DNA of 64,000 nucleotides from Tersicoccus sp. Bi-70 (GTDB lineage: Bacteria; Actinomycetota; Actinomycetes; Actinomycetales; Micrococcaceae), in contig NZ_MIEU01000012.1 in NCBI RefSeq assembly GCF_001968825.1, positions 248,001 to 312,000 on the forward strand, read 5' to 3'. A model generated the notes under the pieces. That model saw only the letters and a program-made list of their open reading frames with translations, did no database searches and was not told the origin of the DNA. The stretch's first letter is position 1. The number at the start of each line of letters is the position of its first letter. The position numbers and the translations under genes are program-made. Shown here piece after piece: positions 55,941-63,882 of the stretch.

Positions 55941-56372
55941 TCAGAACCGCACGAGCACCGTGCCGGCTGCCCGGTCGTGCAGACCCCGCTGGTTCTGGTC
56001 GTTGATCAGCGCCGGTACCACGAGCACCAGCAGCATCGTGCGCAGCGCCGCGCGGCCGAGGCCCGGGGCGGAGCCGTCGAGGCGCTGCAGACGCAGGCGG
56101 AGCAGCCGGTGACCGAACGCGAACCCGGCGGTGCCGAGCAGGACGACCTGTTCGAGGGCGAAGATGCCGAGCAGGGCGAGGTTGTTGCTGTCGAGGAAGG
56201 CCGCGGCGATCAGATAGCTCAGGCCCCAGTCGATCACCAGGGCGACGACCCGCCGGCCGAGGCGGGCGACCGATCCGGGTCCCCGCTCGGGAGCGCCGAG
56301 GTTCTGCCCGGGATACGCGGATGGGCGGGGTGGGCCCTGCAGCCAGGACCCGATGTCACGACGATCGACCAC
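55941..56372 (-). CDS. RDD family membrane protein
   Basis: A 143-aa protein with the RDD signature: LGRRVVALVIDWGLSYLIAA (R and D in helix 1), a second and third helix, then LLRLRLQRLDGSAPGLGRAA and NQRGLHDRAAGTVLVRF. Function unknown; some RDD proteins are ion antiporters. It lies between DUF4191 and glnA1 as in mycobacteria. The GTG has no ribosome site; TAGGCT is 6 nt upstream, suggesting a leaderless mRNA. Confidence 0.88.
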   Translation of the reverse strand: MVDRRDIGSWLQGPPRPSAYPGQNLGAPERGPGSVARLGRRVVALVIDWGLSYLIAAAFLDSNNLALLGIFALEQVVLLGTAGFAFGHRLLRLRLQRLDGSAPGLGRAALRTMLLVLVVPALINDQNQRGLHDRAAGTVLVRF

Positions 56373-56378
56373 GCCACC

Positions 56379-56384
56379 AGCCTA
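56379..56384 (-). promoter_or_regulatory. Candidate -10 (TAGGCT) for the RDD gene, leaderless
   Basis: TAGGCT, six bases, then GTG on the minus strand. Confidence 0.5.
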
Positions 56385-56468
56385 GTCGCGCGCGCTCGCC
56401 GCGGACGCCGCGGCCGGTCCTGGCACCCGGGGACGACACGCCCGTGGATCCGCGTCCTGGTGGGCCCC

Positions 56469-56506
56469 GTTACGTGCGTGAAACATCGGTGACACGTCCG
56501 GGCAAA
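56469..56506 (+). promoter_or_regulatory. GlnR-like box upstream of glnA1
   Basis: GTTAC-N6-GAAAC-N6-GACAC followed after 5-6 bases by CAAA: the a-site matches the GlnR consensus GTnAC-N6-GAAAC fully and the b-site partly. Its centre is about 42 bp before the predicted transcription start, a position suited to activation under nitrogen limitation. Confidence 0.65.
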
Positions 56507-56516
56507 TCGAAGCCCG

Positions 56517-56522
56517 TAGGGT
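56517..56522 (+). promoter_or_regulatory. Candidate glnA1 -10 (TAGGGT)
   Basis: A TANNNT hexamer just downstream of the GlnR-like box, about 107 bp before the glnA1 ATG. A -35 is not evident, as expected for an activated promoter. Confidence 0.45.
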
Positions 56523-56628
56523 TGAGGCAACAGCAGGGCCGGACGACGGCATCGTCGCCGACGGTCCGGCGCAGGCGCGTCCCCGTTCACGCGCCGCCCC
56601 CGCCAGTCCCAGCAGAGGAGCACGGTAG

Positions 56629-58053
56629 ATGTTCAACAGTGCCAGTGAAGTGCTGAGCTTCATCAAGGAAGAGGACGTCAAGTTCGTCGACGTCCGGTTC
56701 ACCGACATGCCCGGCGTGCAGCAGCACTTCAACGTGCCCGCCGAGACCGTCGACGAGGACTTCTTCGTCAACGGCCAGCTGTTCGACGGTTCGTCGATCC
56801 GCGGCTTCCAGGGCATCGCCGAGTCCGACATGCAGCTCATCCCCGACCCGGCGACGGCGTTCATCGACCCGTTCCGCGTCGAGAAGACGCTGGCGCTGAA
56901 CTTCTCCATCGTCAACCCGCGCACCGGTGAGCCCTACCACCGCGACCCGCGCGGCGTCGCCCAGCGTGCCGAGGCCTACCTGGCCTCGACGGGCATCGCC
57001 GACACCGCGTTCTTCGCCCCCGAGGCCGAGTTCTACGTCTTCGACGACGTGCGCTTCGAGAGCACCCCGGGATCCTCCTCCTACCGGATCGACTCCGAGG
57101 AGGCGCCCTGGAACAGCGCGCGCAAGGAGGAGGGCGGCAACCTCGGGTACAAGACGCCGTTCAAGGGCGGCTACTTCCCCGTGGCCCCGACCGACCACCA
57201 GGCGGACCTGCGCGATGCCATGTGCATCGAGCTCGGCAAGGCCGGCCTGAAGGTCGAGCGCTCCCACCACGAGGTCGGCGCGGCCGGCCAGGCGGAGATC
57301 AACTACACCTTCACGACGCTGCTGCACGCCGCCGACGACCTGCAGAAGTTCAAGTACATCATCAAGAACACCGGCTGGGCCTACGGCAAGTCCGTGACGT
57401 TCATGCCCAAGCCGATCTTCGGTGACAACGGCTCGGGCATGCACTGCCACCAGTCGCTGTGGAACGGCGGCGAGCCGCTGTTCTACGACGAGACCGGGTA
57501 CGCCGGCCTCTCCGACCTGGCCCGCTGGTACATCGGCGGCCTGCTCGCGCACTCCTCTGCGGTTCTCGCCTTCACCAACCCGACGGTCAACAGCTACCGC
57601 CGCCTGGTCAAGGGCTTCGAGGCGCCGGTCAACATGGTGTACTCGCAGGGCAACCGGTCCGCCGGTATCCGCATCCCGATCACGGGGTCGAACCCGAAGG
57701 CCAAGCGCATCGAGTTCCGCGCACCGGACCCCTCGGGCAACCCGTACCTGGGCTTCGCGGCGCAGCTGATGGCGGGCCTCGACGGCATCAAGAACCGGAT
57801 CGAGCCCCCCGCCCCGATCGACAAGGACCTCTACGAGCTGCCGCCCGAGGAGGCCAAGGACATCCCGAAGGCGCCGGGGTCGCTCGAGGAGGCGCTCGAC
57901 GCCCTCGAGGCGGACAACGAGTTCCTGCAGGCCGGTGAGGTGTTCACGCAGGACCTCATCGACAGCTGGATCGCGTACAAGCGCGAGGCCGAGATCCTCC
58001 CGCTGGCGGCCCGCCCGAACCCGTACGAGTTCGAGCTCTACTACGGGGTCTGA
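56629..58053 (+). CDS. glnA: Glutamine synthetase type I (adenylylated form)
   Basis: Makes glutamine from glutamate, ammonia and ATP; the main ammonium-assimilating enzyme, a dodecamer. The 474-aa protein has [34 protein letters not shown], the ATP motif [24 protein letters not shown] and the adenylylation site [11 protein letters not shown] with Tyr402, the target of GlnE. GAGGAG precedes the ATG. A GlnR-like box lies upstream. The adenylylating enzyme and a second synthetase follow within 5 kb. Confidence 0.97.
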   Translation: MFNSASEVLSFIKEEDVKFVDVRFTDMPGVQQHFNVPAETVDEDFFVNGQLFDGSSIRGFQGIAESDMQLIPDPATAFIDPFRVEKTLALNFSIVNPRTGEPYHRDPRGVAQRAEAYLASTGIADTAFFAPEAEFYVFDDVRFESTPGSSSYRIDSEEAPWNSARKEEGGNLGYKTPFKGGYFPVAPTDHQADLRDAMCIELGKAGLKVERSHHEVGAAGQAEINYTFTTLLHAADDLQKFKYIIKNTGWAYGKSVTFMPKPIFGDNGSGMHCHQSLWNGGEPLFYDETGYAGLSDLARWYIGGLLAHSSAVLAFTNPTVNSYRRLVKGFEAPVNMVYSQGNRSAGIRIPITGSNPKAKRIEFRAPDPSGNPYLGFAAQLMAGLDGIKNRIEPPAPIDKDLYELPPEEAKDIPKAPGSLEEALDALEADNEFLQAGEVFTQDLIDSWIAYKREAEILPLAARPNPYEFELYYGV

Positions 58054-58083
58054 GCACCGGGTCCGACGACCACCGCTCCACGC

Positions 58084-58127
58084 ACGGCGACGGCCGCGCA
58101 CCCGCCCGGGTGCGCGGCCGTCGCCGT
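58084..58127. terminator. glnA1 terminator, also facing the small HTH gene
   Basis: A perfect 20-bp stem beginning ACGGCGACGGCCGCGC with a 4-base loop, 30 nt after glnA1 and 14 nt from the stop of the convergent HTH gene. Confidence 0.85.
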
Positions 58128-58141
58128 TGCTCGTCCTGACG

Positions 58142-58360
58142 CTAGACCTTCCCGTACCTCTTGTGCACGGCCTGCTTGCTGACGCCGAGTGAGACGGCGA
58201 TCATCTCCCACGTCATGCCCTGCAGGCGCGCGCGGCGCACCAGGGCGGCCTCGGTGCGATCCAGTTCCTTCCGGGCCTCCGCCGCGGCGAACAGCGCAGT
58301 CGTCGGATCGCCGTCGTCGCTCATCGAATCCACCAACGTTCTCAATCGATCCACCTCCAT
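58142..58360 (-). CDS. Small helix-turn-helix protein (72 aa), likely autoregulator
   Basis: Residues 1-45 form a helix with LFAAAEARKELDRTEAALVR, and the C-terminus is a compact HTH WEMIAVSLGVSKQAVHKRYG. That is almost the whole protein, so it probably acts as a dimeric DNA-binding protein; it resembles sigma-factor region-4-like HTH proteins but no family is certain. ATG 58360 has no ribosome site; TAGCGT lies 7 nt upstream within a palindrome, so transcription is likely leaderless and self-repressed. The O-methyltransferase is transcribed in the opposite direction from the same operators. Confidence 0.8.
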   Translation of the reverse strand: MEVDRLRTLVDSMSDDGDPTTALFAAAEARKELDRTEAALVRRARLQGMTWEMIAVSLGVSKQAVHKRYGKV

Positions 58361-58363
58361 GCC

Positions 58364-58408
58364 GTCAACGCTAGTTGACGAGCCGAACGGAAGTCAACCA
58401 TCGTTGAC
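58364..58408. promoter_or_regulatory. Twin GTCAAC-N4-GTTGAC operators with overlapping divergent promoters
   Basis: Identical-arm palindromes at 58364-58379 and 58393-58408, 29 bp centre to centre. On the minus strand TTGACT (58398 to 58393), 18 bp and TAGCGT (58373 to 58368) make a promoter for the HTH gene lying inside both operators. On the plus strand TACGCT (58421-58426) is 6 nt before the O-methyltransferase GTG and the second operator covers its -35 region. Confidence 0.75.
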
Positions 58409-58432
58409 GAGCGATCGACGTACGCTCGTGAC

Positions 58433-59062
58433 GTGGATCCTCGTCTCACCGCCTATCTGGCGGACCTGCACGGCGCCGTGACCGCCCACGACGCCGGCCT
58501 GGACGATCGACTGATGCGCTACCGGTGCCTCGAGCCGGACTCGGCTGCGGTCCTCTCCGCCCTGGTCCGCAGCGCCCGCGCGCGGCGCGTGCTCGAGATC
58601 GGGACGTCCGTGGGGTACTCGACCCTGTGGCTGGCCGACGCCGTGCGCGCCACCGGCGGACGCGTGACCAGCCTCGACGTCGACGTCGCCCGCACCGAGG
58701 CCGCCCGTGAGCACCTGCACCGCACCGGCCTGGCGGATCGGGTGGACCTCGTCACCGCCGACGCGGGCGGCTGGCTGCGGCGCGAGTCCGGGCCGTGGGA
58801 CGTCGTGCTGCTCGACGCCGAACGACCCGCCTACGTCGACTACTGGCCACGGCTGTTCGCCGGCCTCCGCCCCGACGGGGGCACGCTCGTCGTCGACAAC
58901 GTGCTCTCCCACGCCGAGCAGGTCCAGGAGTTCCGTGAGCTCGTCGACGCGACCCCCGGCGTCACGCAGGCGGTGGTGCCGACCGGCGCCGGCCTGCTCG
59001 TGATCGTGCGGGGACCCGCGGACCCCCACACCGATCCGCCGGGAGCCGCTCAGGTCTCGTAG
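58433..59062 (+). CDS. SAM-dependent O-methyltransferase (catechol/caffeoyl-CoA type)
   Basis: A 209-aa class I methyltransferase of the metal-dependent O-methyltransferase family: RRVLEIGTSVGYSTLWLADA (SAM loop), RVTSLDVDVARTEAAREHL, DVVLLDAERPAYVDYW and GGTLVVDNVLSHAEQV. The metal-ligand residues D, D and N of the family have counterparts. Substrate unknown. The GTG start lacks a ribosome site but has TACGCT 6 nt upstream. The stop overlaps the 3' end of convergent glnE by 13 bp. Confidence 0.88.
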   Translation: MDPRLTAYLADLHGAVTAHDAGLDDRLMRYRCLEPDSAAVLSALVRSARARRVLEIGTSVGYSTLWLADAVRATGGRVTSLDVDVARTEAAREHLHRTGLADRVDLVTADAGGWLRRESGPWDVVLLDAERPAYVDYWPRLFAGLRPDGGTLVVDNVLSHAEQVQEFRELVDATPGVTQAVVPTGAGLLVIVRGPADPHTDPPGAAQVS

Positions 59063-62000
59063 AAGTGGCGTTCGAAGATCGCCCGCGCGCGCCGGGTCAG
59101 CCGGAGGTAGTCCTCCTCCAGCCGGGCGGCGGAGCCGGCGGGATATCCGCACCAGCGGGCGACCGCCTCGAGGGCGCGCCGGTCGGACGGCAGGACGTCC
59201 GAGGCTCGCCCGGACCAGATGATGGTCCCGCACCGCACCCGGCTGGCCAGGAGCCAGCTCTCCTCGAGCACCTCGGCGTCCTCGGCGGGCAGGAGGTCGG
59301 CGTCGACCGCCGCGTGCAGGGCGTCCAGCGTCGACGTCGTCCGCAGGGCGGGGACGGCGCCGGCGTGCTGGAGTTGGAGCAGCTGGACGAGCCACTCGAC
59401 GTCGCTCAGTCCCCCGCGCCCGAGCTTGACGTGCCGGGACGGGTCGGCGCCGCGCGGCAGTCGCTCCGCCTCGACGCGCGCCTTGATCCGCCGCACCTCG
59501 CGCACCGCGGCCGGGTCGAGCCTGGCCGGGTAGCGGACCGGGTCGATCAGCTCGATGAAGCGGTCGGCCAGGCCGTCATCCCCGGCGAGCGGACGGGCGC
59601 GGAGCAGGGCCTGCGCCTCCCACGTGTCGGCCCACCGCTGGTAGTACTCGCGGTAGGAGGAGAGCGTGCGCACCAGGGGCCCCTGCCGCCCCTCGGGCCG
59701 CAGGGCGGCGTCCAGGGTGAGGGGCCGTTCGGCCAGCACCGGCGGGGTGCACCGCTGCTGCAGCAGGACCCCGAGCCGGGCGACGATGGTCTCGGCGGCC
59801 TTCCTGGCCTCCGCCGGATCCGCGCCCGGGCGGGGGTCGTGCACGTAGAGCACGTCCATGTCCGAGCCGTAGCCGATCTCGCGCCCGCCCTGTCGGCCCA
59901 TGCCGACAATGAGGACGTCGGTCGGCGGCTCCGGCCGGTCCCGCGGGTCGCCGAACACCTCGCGCTCGGCGATGTGCAGCGCACCGAGCACCGCGGCCCG
60001 GTCCGCGTCGGCCAGGGCACGACCGACCGCCGCCTGGTCCAGCAGGCCGCCGGCGTCGCAGATCGCGGTGCGAAGGATCTCCCGGCGCCGGGTCAGGCGC
60101 ACCAGCCGGATCTGCGCGTCGGCACTGGCATGCCGGGACATCTTCGACCGGATCTCGGCCCACTGCGCGGCGAACGGCACCGGCCGCAGCTCGTCCTCGT
60201 TGCCGAACCAGGCGACCGCCTCGGGCTCGACCTCGAGCAGGTCGGTGATCAGCCGAGAGCTGGAGAGCACGTGGCAGAGTCGTTCGGCGGCGGAACTGGA
60301 GTCACGCAGCAGGCCGAGGTACCACGGGCTGGTCCCGAGCGCCTCGGAGACGCGGCGGAAACCGAGCAGGCCCGCGTCCGGATCGACGCCGTCGGCCAGC
60401 CAGCCGAGCAGCACCGGCAGCAGTTGCCGCTGCAGCGCCGCGCGCCGGCTGACACCCGCCGTGAGGGCCTCGATGTGCCGCATCGCCCCGCGCGGATCCC
60501 CGTACCCCAGCGCCGCCAGGCGTGCCTGCGCCGCCTCGGGGCTGAGCCGGACGTCGTCGGCGCTCAGATGGGCGGCGGTGTTGAGCAGCGGCCGGTAGAA
60601 GATGCGCTCGTGCAGAGCCCGCACGTCCCGCTTCACGCGCGCCCACTCGGCCATCAGGGCCTCCGGAGCGGGCCGGACCGGCTCGTCGGGCGCGAGCACC
60701 GCCTTCGCCAGCGCGCGCCGGGCGTGGCTGCTCTCGGGCATCAGGTGCGTGCGCCGTAACCGGACGAGCTGGATGCGGTGCTCGAGCAGACGCAGGAACC
60801 GGTAGTGATGGCCCATCTCCCGCGCGTCCGCCCGGCCGATGTAGCCGGCCGCGGCCAGCGCGTCGATCGCCGCCGTCGTGGTGGACACCCGCACCGACTC
60901 GTCGACCTTGCCGTGCACCAGCTGGAGCAGCTGGACGCTGAACTCGACGTCCCGCAGTCCCCCGGCACCAAGCTTGATCTGCCGCTCCCGGTCCCGGGCC
61001 GGGATGTTCTCACTGACCCGCCGGCGCATCGCCTGGACGGACTCGACGAACCCCGCCCGCTCGCTGCTGGCCCACACCAGCGGCGCCAGTGCCGCCCGGT
61101 ACCGCTCACCGAGCTCCAGGTCCCCCGCGGCGGGCCGGGCCTTGAGCAGGGCCTGGAACTCCCAGTTCTGCGCCCACCGCTGGTAGTAGGCCACGTGCGA
61201 GGCGAGCGTGCGCACGAGCGGCCCCTCGCGCCCCTCCGGCCGCAGGTTCGCGTCGACCTCCCACAGGGCCGGCTCGGGCGCGGACGCCGAGATCACGCGG
61301 GCGACGCCGGCGGCCAGGGCGGTGCCGATGGTCACGGCGGTCTCGTCGGACAGCCCGGCGCCCGCGGGCTGCTGGACGGTGTCGGGCTGCTGGACGGTGT
61401 CGATGACGTGGATGACGTCGACGTCGGAGACGTAGTTCAGCTCTCGGGCCCCGCACTTGCCCATCGCGATGATGCAGAGCCGGACAGCGGCGATGTCGTC
61501 CGGGTCGTGGGTCGTGGCCGCCTCCGCGCGGGAGACCGCGAGCGCCGCGTCGAGGGCGGCCGCGGCCAGGTCCGCCAGTTCCGCACCGACGGCGGGCAGC
61601 CACGCGAGCGGGTCGAGCGCGCACACGTCGCGGATCACCAGATCGGTCAGCAACCGCCGGTAGGCCACGCGCAGGGCCACCCACGCGTCCGGGCCGGTGC
61701 GGCCGGCCACGGGTGTCGGGGCCTCCGGATCGGCGTCGACGGCGGCCATCAGGGCGGCGCGCAGGCGAGCGGCGGGCACCGCCTCGGGTTCGGGGGCGAG
61801 CCGGGTGCTGAGCACGTCCAGGTGCTCGGGCCGGCGCATCAGGAACTCCGCCAGGGCCTCGGACGCCCCGAGCAGCCGGAACAGCGGGAAGGTGGCCGAC
61901 GGCGGTCCGTCGAGCAGGGTGCGGAGCTGGGGCTGCAGCGCCAGCAGACGGACCAGCGACTGCAGCGCCAGGTCCGGGTCGGCGGCCTGGGCGAGGTCGG

Positions 62001-62109
62001 AGAGCAGCCGCTCCCGGTCGACGGTGGCCAGTTCGGGGGCGTCGAGGAACCGCGCGGACTTCTCCAGGTCGGCGAAGCCGCCGCTGATCAGCTGCCGGGT
62101 CAGGCTCAT
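59050..62109 (-). CDS. glnE: Bifunctional glutamine synthetase adenylyltransferase/deadenylylase
   Basis: Attaches AMP to Tyr402 of GlnA1 and removes it again, switching ammonium assimilation. The 1019-aa protein has two nucleotidyltransferase domains, N-terminal GKCGARELNYVSDVDVIHV (~deadenylylase) and C-terminal GRQGGREIGYGSDMDVLYV (~adenylylase), each with DxD metal ligands, and helical linkers (FEERHFYE-like end RRARAIFERHFYET). The ATG at 62109 lies 8 nt after glnA2 with TGAGGA as ribosome site; longer in-frame extensions merely read glnA2 antisense frame. It is the downstream gene of the glnA2-glnE operon. Confidence 0.95.
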   Translation of the reverse strand: MSLTRQLISGGFADLEKSARFLDAPELATVDRERLLSDLAQAADPDLALQSLVRLLALQPQLRTLLDGPPSATFPLFRLLGASEALAEFLMRRPEHLDVLSTRLAPEPEAVPAARLRAALMAAVDADPEAPTPVAGRTGPDAWVALRVAYRRLLTDLVIRDVCALDPLAWLPAVGAELADLAAAALDAALAVSRAEAATTHDPDDIAAVRLCIIAMGKCGARELNYVSDVDVIHVIDTVQQPDTVQQPAGAGLSDETAVTIGTALAAGVARVISASAPEPALWEVDANLRPEGREGPLVRTLASHVAYYQRWAQNWEFQALLKARPAAGDLELGERYRAALAPLVWASSERAGFVESVQAMRRRVSENIPARDRERQIKLGAGGLRDVEFSVQLLQLVHGKVDESVRVSTTTAAIDALAAAGYIGRADAREMGHHYRFLRLLEHRIQLVRLRRTHLMPESSHARRALAKAVLAPDEPVRPAPEALMAEWARVKRDVRALHERIFYRPLLNTAAHLSADDVRLSPEAAQARLAALGYGDPRGAMRHIEALTAGVSRRAALQRQLLPVLLGWLADGVDPDAGLLGFRRVSEALGTSPWYLGLLRDSSSAAERLCHVLSSSRLITDLLEVEPEAVAWFGNEDELRPVPFAAQWAEIRSKMSRHASADAQIRLVRLTRRREILRTAICDAGGLLDQAAVGRALADADRAAVLGALHIAEREVFGDPRDRPEPPTDVLIVGMGRQGGREIGYGSDMDVLYVHDPRPGADPAEARKAAETIVARLGVLLQQRCTPPVLAERPLTLDAALRPEGRQGPLVRTLSSYREYYQRWADTWEAQALLRARPLAGDDGLADRFIELIDPVRYPARLDPAAVREVRRIKARVEAERLPRGADPSRHVKLGRGGLSDVEWLVQLLQLQHAGAVPALRTTSTLDALHAAVDADLLPAEDAEVLEESWLLASRVRCGTIIWSGRASDVLPSDRRALEAVARWCGYPAGSAARLEEDYLRLTRRARAIFERHFYET

Positions 62110-62117
62110 CGTCGTCC

Positions 62118-63458
62118 TCAGAGCACGCTCAGATGCCGTTCCAGCTCCCAGTCCGTCACCTGGCGGCGGTACTCGTTCCACTCCTCGCGCTTGTTCCGCA
62201 GGAAGTGCTCGAACACCTGCTCGCCGAGGATCTCGGCGACCAGCTCGGATTCCTCCATGGAGCGGATCGCGTCGTGCAGACTGGACGGCAGCGGGTCGTG
62301 ACCCATCACCCGGCGCTCGGCCGTGCTCAGGGCGGAGATGTCCTCCTCGGCGGCCGGCGGCAGGTCGTAGCCCTCCTCGATGCCCTTCAGCCCCGCGCCG
62401 AGGATGCACGCGTACGCGAGGTACGGGTTGGCCGCCGAGTCCATGCCGCGATACTCGAGGCGCGCGGCCTGGCCCTTCTCCGGCTTGTAGAGCGGGATGC
62501 GGATCAGGGCGGAGCGGTTGTTGTGGCCCCAGGAGAGGTAGCTGGGCGCCTCGCCGCCGCCCCACAGCCGCTTGTAGGAGTTGACGTACTGGTTGGTGAC
62601 CGCGGTGAACTCCGGAGCGTGCTTGAGCACCCCGGCCATGAACTGACGGCCCGTGCGGGAGAGCTGGAACTGGGCGCCGGCCTCGTAGAAGGCGTTGGAG
62701 TCGCCCTCGAACAGGGAGAAGTGCGTGTGCATGCCCGAGCCCGGGTGCGCCGAGAACGGCTTGGGCATGAAGGTCGCATAGGTGCCGCTCATCAGGGCGA
62801 CCTCCTTCACGACGGTGCGGAAGGTCATGATGTTGTCCGCCGTCTGCAGCGCGTCGGCGTACCGCAGGTCGATCTCGTTCTGGCCCGGGCCGGCCTCGTG
62901 GTGGCTGAACTCCACCGAGATGCCGACCGACTCGAGCATGGTCACCGCGGTGCGGCGGAAGTCCTGGGCCACGCCACCGGGGACGTGGTCGAAGTACCCG
63001 GCGCGGTCCACGGGCACCGGCTCGCCGTCCGGGCCGACCTGGTCGGACTCGAGCAGGTAGAACTCGGCCTCGGGGTGCGTGTAGCAGGTGAAGCCGAGGT
63101 CGGCGGCCTTCGCGAGGGTCCGCTTGAGCACGTGCCGCGGATCCGCGGCGGAGGGCTCGCGGTCGGAGGTGCGGATGTCGCAGAACATCCGGGACGTCTT
63201 CTCCGTCTCACCACGCCACGGCAGGATCTGGAACGTCGACGGGTCCGGGACGAGCAGCATGTCCGACTCGTAGATCCGGGCCAGGCCCTCGATCGAGGAG
63301 CCGTCGAACCCGAGGCCCTCCTCGAAGGCGCCCTCCACCTCGGCGGGGGCGAGCGCGACCGACTTCAGGGTGCCGACGACGTCGGTGAACCACAGTCGAA
63401 CGAAGCGCACGTCGCGCTCCTCGATGGTGCGGAGGACGAATTCCTGCTGGCGGTCCAT
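62118..63458 (-). CDS. glnA2: Second glutamine synthetase (GlnA2-type, not adenylylated)
   Basis: A 446-aa GSI-alpha type synthetase: GFDGSSIEGLARIYESDMLL, HHEAGPGQNEIDLRYADALQ, FMPKPFSAHPGSGMHTHFSL and HNNRSALIRIPLYKPEKG. The region matching the adenylylation loop reads EEGYDLPPAAEEDI rather than DLYELPPEE, so the GlnE target Tyr is not in the standard place. In streptomycetes and mycobacteria GlnA2 is dispensable, and some relatives act on polyamines; the substrate here is uncertain. AGGAAGGG precedes the ATG. Cotranscribed with glnE. Confidence 0.93.
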   Translation of the reverse strand: MDRQQEFVLRTIEERDVRFVRLWFTDVVGTLKSVALAPAEVEGAFEEGLGFDGSSIEGLARIYESDMLLVPDPSTFQILPWRGETEKTSRMFCDIRTSDREPSAADPRHVLKRTLAKAADLGFTCYTHPEAEFYLLESDQVGPDGEPVPVDRAGYFDHVPGGVAQDFRRTAVTMLESVGISVEFSHHEAGPGQNEIDLRYADALQTADNIMTFRTVVKEVALMSGTYATFMPKPFSAHPGSGMHTHFSLFEGDSNAFYEAGAQFQLSRTGRQFMAGVLKHAPEFTAVTNQYVNSYKRLWGGGEAPSYLSWGHNNRSALIRIPLYKPEKGQAARLEYRGMDSAANPYLAYACILGAGLKGIEEGYDLPPAAEEDISALSTAERRVMGHDPLPSSLHDAIRSMEESELVAEILGEQVFEHFLRNKREEWNEYRRQVTDWELERHLSVL

Positions 63459-63555
63459 CGGGCCCTTCCTGACGACGACGGGGCGATCGTTGCCACTCTA
63501 CTGGTCGCCCGCGCCGGTCCGTTCGCCGCGCTCCCGGAGGCGGCGGACGTCCGTG

Positions 63556-63720
63556 TCAGTCGTCCTCGCCGGCGTCCCAGGCGTCGTTGTTGGCCTTGAC
63601 CTTCGCGGGCGCCTGCTGGGCCTCCGCCTCCGTCTCGTAGGGGCCGAGGAGCTGCGTGTAGTCGGACTGCGCGCCCTTCTCGACCTGGTGGGTGTTGACG
63701 TTGTACCAGTAGTCGGCCAT
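63556..63720 (-). CDS. Small SPOR-like protein (54 aa)
   Basis: A short protein reading MADYWYNVNTHQVEKGAQSD, then YTQLLGPYETEAEAQQAPAK and an acidic end. Relatives are annotated as SPOR-domain proteins in many actinobacteria; the function is unknown. GGAGGAG 8 nt before ATG 63720 decides the start over an upstream in-frame ATG at 63777. Confidence 0.85.
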   Translation of the reverse strand: MADYWYNVNTHQVEKGAQSDYTQLLGPYETEAEAQQAPAKVKANNDAWDAGEDD

Positions 63721-63826
63721 GACCGGACTCCTCCGTAGTCGCAGGTGGCGGGCCGCGGTCGTGGCCCGGGACTCCATGCTAGGCGGCGCCGGGAATAGAG
63801 CCGGGAATAGATCGGCCGCGGGTGCG

Positions 63827-63856
63827 TTGACACAAGTGATTCAAATTTGAACTAAT
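63827..63856 (+). promoter_or_regulatory. Promoter with central palindrome for the flavin monooxygenase gene
   Basis: TTGACA (63827-63832), 18 bp and ACTAAT (63851-63856), with a perfect 12-bp palindrome TTCAAATTTGAA at 63840-63851 filling the spacer. A MarR- or HxlR-type repressor site is likely. Two 11-bp copies of GCCGGGAATAG lie upstream at 63788 and 63800. Confidence 0.65.
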
Positions 63857-63882
63857 CGCACGACGAGACCTCAGGAGTGGTC

